Both the position numbers and the translations under genes were made by a program. From positions 1 through 44,110 of the forward strand of contig DAOVRZ010000038.1 in assembly GCA_030627905.1 (NCBI GenBank): a stretch of DNA of 44,110 bases, written 5' to 3'. Positions 43,044 through 44,110 of the stretch are shown here, piece by piece. A model generated the notes under the pieces. That model saw only the letters and a program-made list of their open reading frames with translations, did no database searches and was not told the DNA's origin. The DNA is from JAGMES01 sp023128035 (lineage in GTDB: Bacteria; Bacillota; Halanaerobiia; DY22613). The stretch's first letter is position 1; every line of letters begins with the position of its first letter.

Positions 43044-43752
43044 GAAACCTCTTAAAAGAGACGAATTAAAGCGGAGAATGAAAAAGAAAGAAAGAAAAGA
43101 AGGTTCAAGACTTGCACATCCAGAGAGATATCTTATTATTTGTGAAGGAACAAAAACAGAACCTAATTATTTTGAGGGAATTAAAAAAAGAATAGAAAAC
43201 AAATATAATAGGAGAATGAATGATCGAATTAATGTTACATTAACGATAGAAGGTACTGGTAGAAATACTTTATCTTTGCTTGATTATGCTAAAGGTATTG
43301 TTAAAAAGGAAAAAAAGGAAAACCGAGAATATGAATATATATGGTTAGTTTATGATTTAGATGATTTTCCACGAGATAATTTTGATAATACTGCGCATTC
43401 AGTCAAGGCATTAAATGATAATGATAATGATTTTACAAAATGGCATGTAGCATGGTCAAATCAATGTATTGAACTGTGGTTTTTATTACACTTCAATTAT
43501 TATAATTCAGATATCCATCGAGATATGTATAAGGAGAAATTAAATAAGATATTTAAGGACAATAATTTGATAGAATACAAAAAAAATAACAAAGATATAT
43601 TTGAAATATTAATTAAATACGGAAATTTAGATGATGCTATAGATAATGCAAAACGTTTATCTAAGGAAACAGGGGGACAACCATCTTCAAAAATGGCACC
43701 TGCCACAAAAGTTTACGAACTTGTAGACATGTTAAAACCTCATATGTTTTAG
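43036..43752 (+). CDS. RloB-like TOPRIM protein, AbiLii-like
   Basis: 238 residues. A basic N-terminus (KRDELKRRMKKKERKEGSR), then LIICEGTKTEPNYFEGI with Glu37 and VYDLDDF with Asp107 and Asp109: the metal-binding pattern of TOPRIM nucleases as seen in RloB/OLD-type proteins. SNQCIELWFLLHF is typical of RloB. It is probably the toxic or nuclease component, controlled by the ATPase. Both genes are very AT-rich compared with the housekeeping genes nearby, consistent with transfer. Confidence 0.8.
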   Translation: MSKKPLKRDELKRRMKKKERKEGSRLAHPERYLIICEGTKTEPNYFEGIKKRIENKYNRRMNDRINVTLTIEGTGRNTLSLLDYAKGIVKKEKKENREYEYIWLVYDLDDFPRDNFDNTAHSVKALNDNDNDFTKWHVAWSNQCIELWFLLHFNYYNSDIHRDMYKEKLNKIFKDNNLIEYKKNNKDIFEILIKYGNLDDAIDNAKRLSKETGGQPSSKMAPATKVYELVDMLKPHMF

Positions 43753-43981
43753 CATGTTTACATGCAAAAATACCGAATTGATTAAAGATATATATTCAAT
43801 TTGAACGATACTTTGAGATGCTATCTAAAAATAGTTTATAAGTAAGCATCAAATATTTCCCACATTTAAACACAATTAAAATAGAGAATAATGGGTCTGC
43901 GTTAATAGTTGTGAAACTAAAATATTTAGTTAATCTATTTGCATCATTATAATTACTATATATATATAGAATGTGGAAGTA
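43753..43981. other. Gene-free spacer after the defence operon
   Basis: It begins with a short palindrome, GCATGT-TT-ACATGC in RNA hairpin form (43753-43766), a possible weak terminator. The rest is AT-rich with no reading frame or RNA I recognise. It may contain the right end of the ISL3 element. Confidence 0.4.
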
Positions 43982-44110
43982 TTATTTTGTTGATGGTACT
44001 CCATTTCCATAAAATGTAATGAAAATACGTCCTTTGAAATTGTGAAAATTAGGTATTCCATATCCATTTCGCTTGATGACTTTTATCTTGTTATTTAACC
44101 CCTCTATATA
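43982..44110 (-). CDS. ISL3-family transposase, C-terminal end (cut by the window edge)
   Basis: On the minus strand the last 42 codons read YIEGLNNKIKVIKRNGYG, then a tail with NFHNFKGRIF. The EGLNNKIKVIKR block followed by YG and NF..F is the C-terminal signature of DDE transposases of the ISL3 family, around the catalytic Glu. The remainder lies beyond the window. It sits directly beside the defence pair. Confidence 0.75.
   Translation of the reverse strand, partial: YIEGLNNKIKVIKRNGYGIPNFHNFKGRIFITFYGNGVPSTK

Noticed and set aside
41820..43752. Retron or Septu (PtuAB) effector pair
   Set aside because: No reverse transcriptase or msr/msd is visible, and the second protein has RloB/TOPRIM motifs, not an HNH nuclease.

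Overview
The window is AT-rich with strong Shine-Dalgarno sites and consensus sigma-A promoters, and carries Firmicutes-type genes: purS/Q/L as separate genes, a Bacillus-type PurR operator, rex, walJ, and rlmH. The protein encoded at 11282-12355 (minus) looks like an outer-membrane beta-barrel with a C-terminal Phe. A diderm, anaerobic, motile low-GC Firmicute such as a member of the Halanaerobiales is therefore my best guess; the genus is not determined.

Layout. 1-316: structured leader, promoter and PurR operator. 317-10291: compact operon purB-C-S-Q-L-F-M-N-H, most junctions overlapping; purD and purE/K are not in the window. 10291-10403: first copy of a 113-bp IS200/IS605-like non-autonomous element. 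10488-14425: TPR exported protein, then (minus strand) a lipoprotein and a barrel-like protein. 14637-14867: small CxCC protein behind a sigma-H-like promoter. 14906-19467: accessory segment with an N6-adenine methyltransferase (minus), a structured omega-RNA-like sequence, an SF2 helicase and a small partner. 19468-20058: hairpins and IS ends. 20059-33041: two-component system, a serine peptidase of the beta-lactamase fold with three C-terminal membrane helices, a single-module NRPS, a type II thioesterase and two ABC half-exporters. 33042-36503: small SH3-like protein, rex and hflX. 36628-38478 (minus): cheB and cheR. 38644-41493: walJ, a permease and rlmH. 41820-43752: an AAA ATPase plus RloB-type TOPRIM pair (AbiL-like defence), followed at the window edge by the 3' end of an ISL3-family transposase.

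How the genes work together. The main discovery candidate is 22329-33041. The NRPS reads C-A-T-E; its adenylation pocket reads DLTKIGEVG, one residue from the textbook asparagine code DLTKLGEVG. With an N-terminal condensation domain and a C-terminal epimerisation domain it should make an N-acyl-D-asparagine. The gene upstream has the architecture of ClbP (signal peptide, S12 domain with SxxK and YxN, three C-terminal membrane helices), the enzyme that removes N-acyl-D-Asn from precolibactin. This looks like a stripped-down ClbN/ClbP prodrug system with its own two-component regulator, editing or release thioesterase and heterodimeric exporter, but without an attached megasynthase. The role is inferred; the domains are seen.

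Several IS200/IS605-like ends sharing the sequence GTGAACT / AGTTCAC lie at gene 3' ends: one completes the purH stop codon, and another supplies the last five codons and stop of the peptidase gene.
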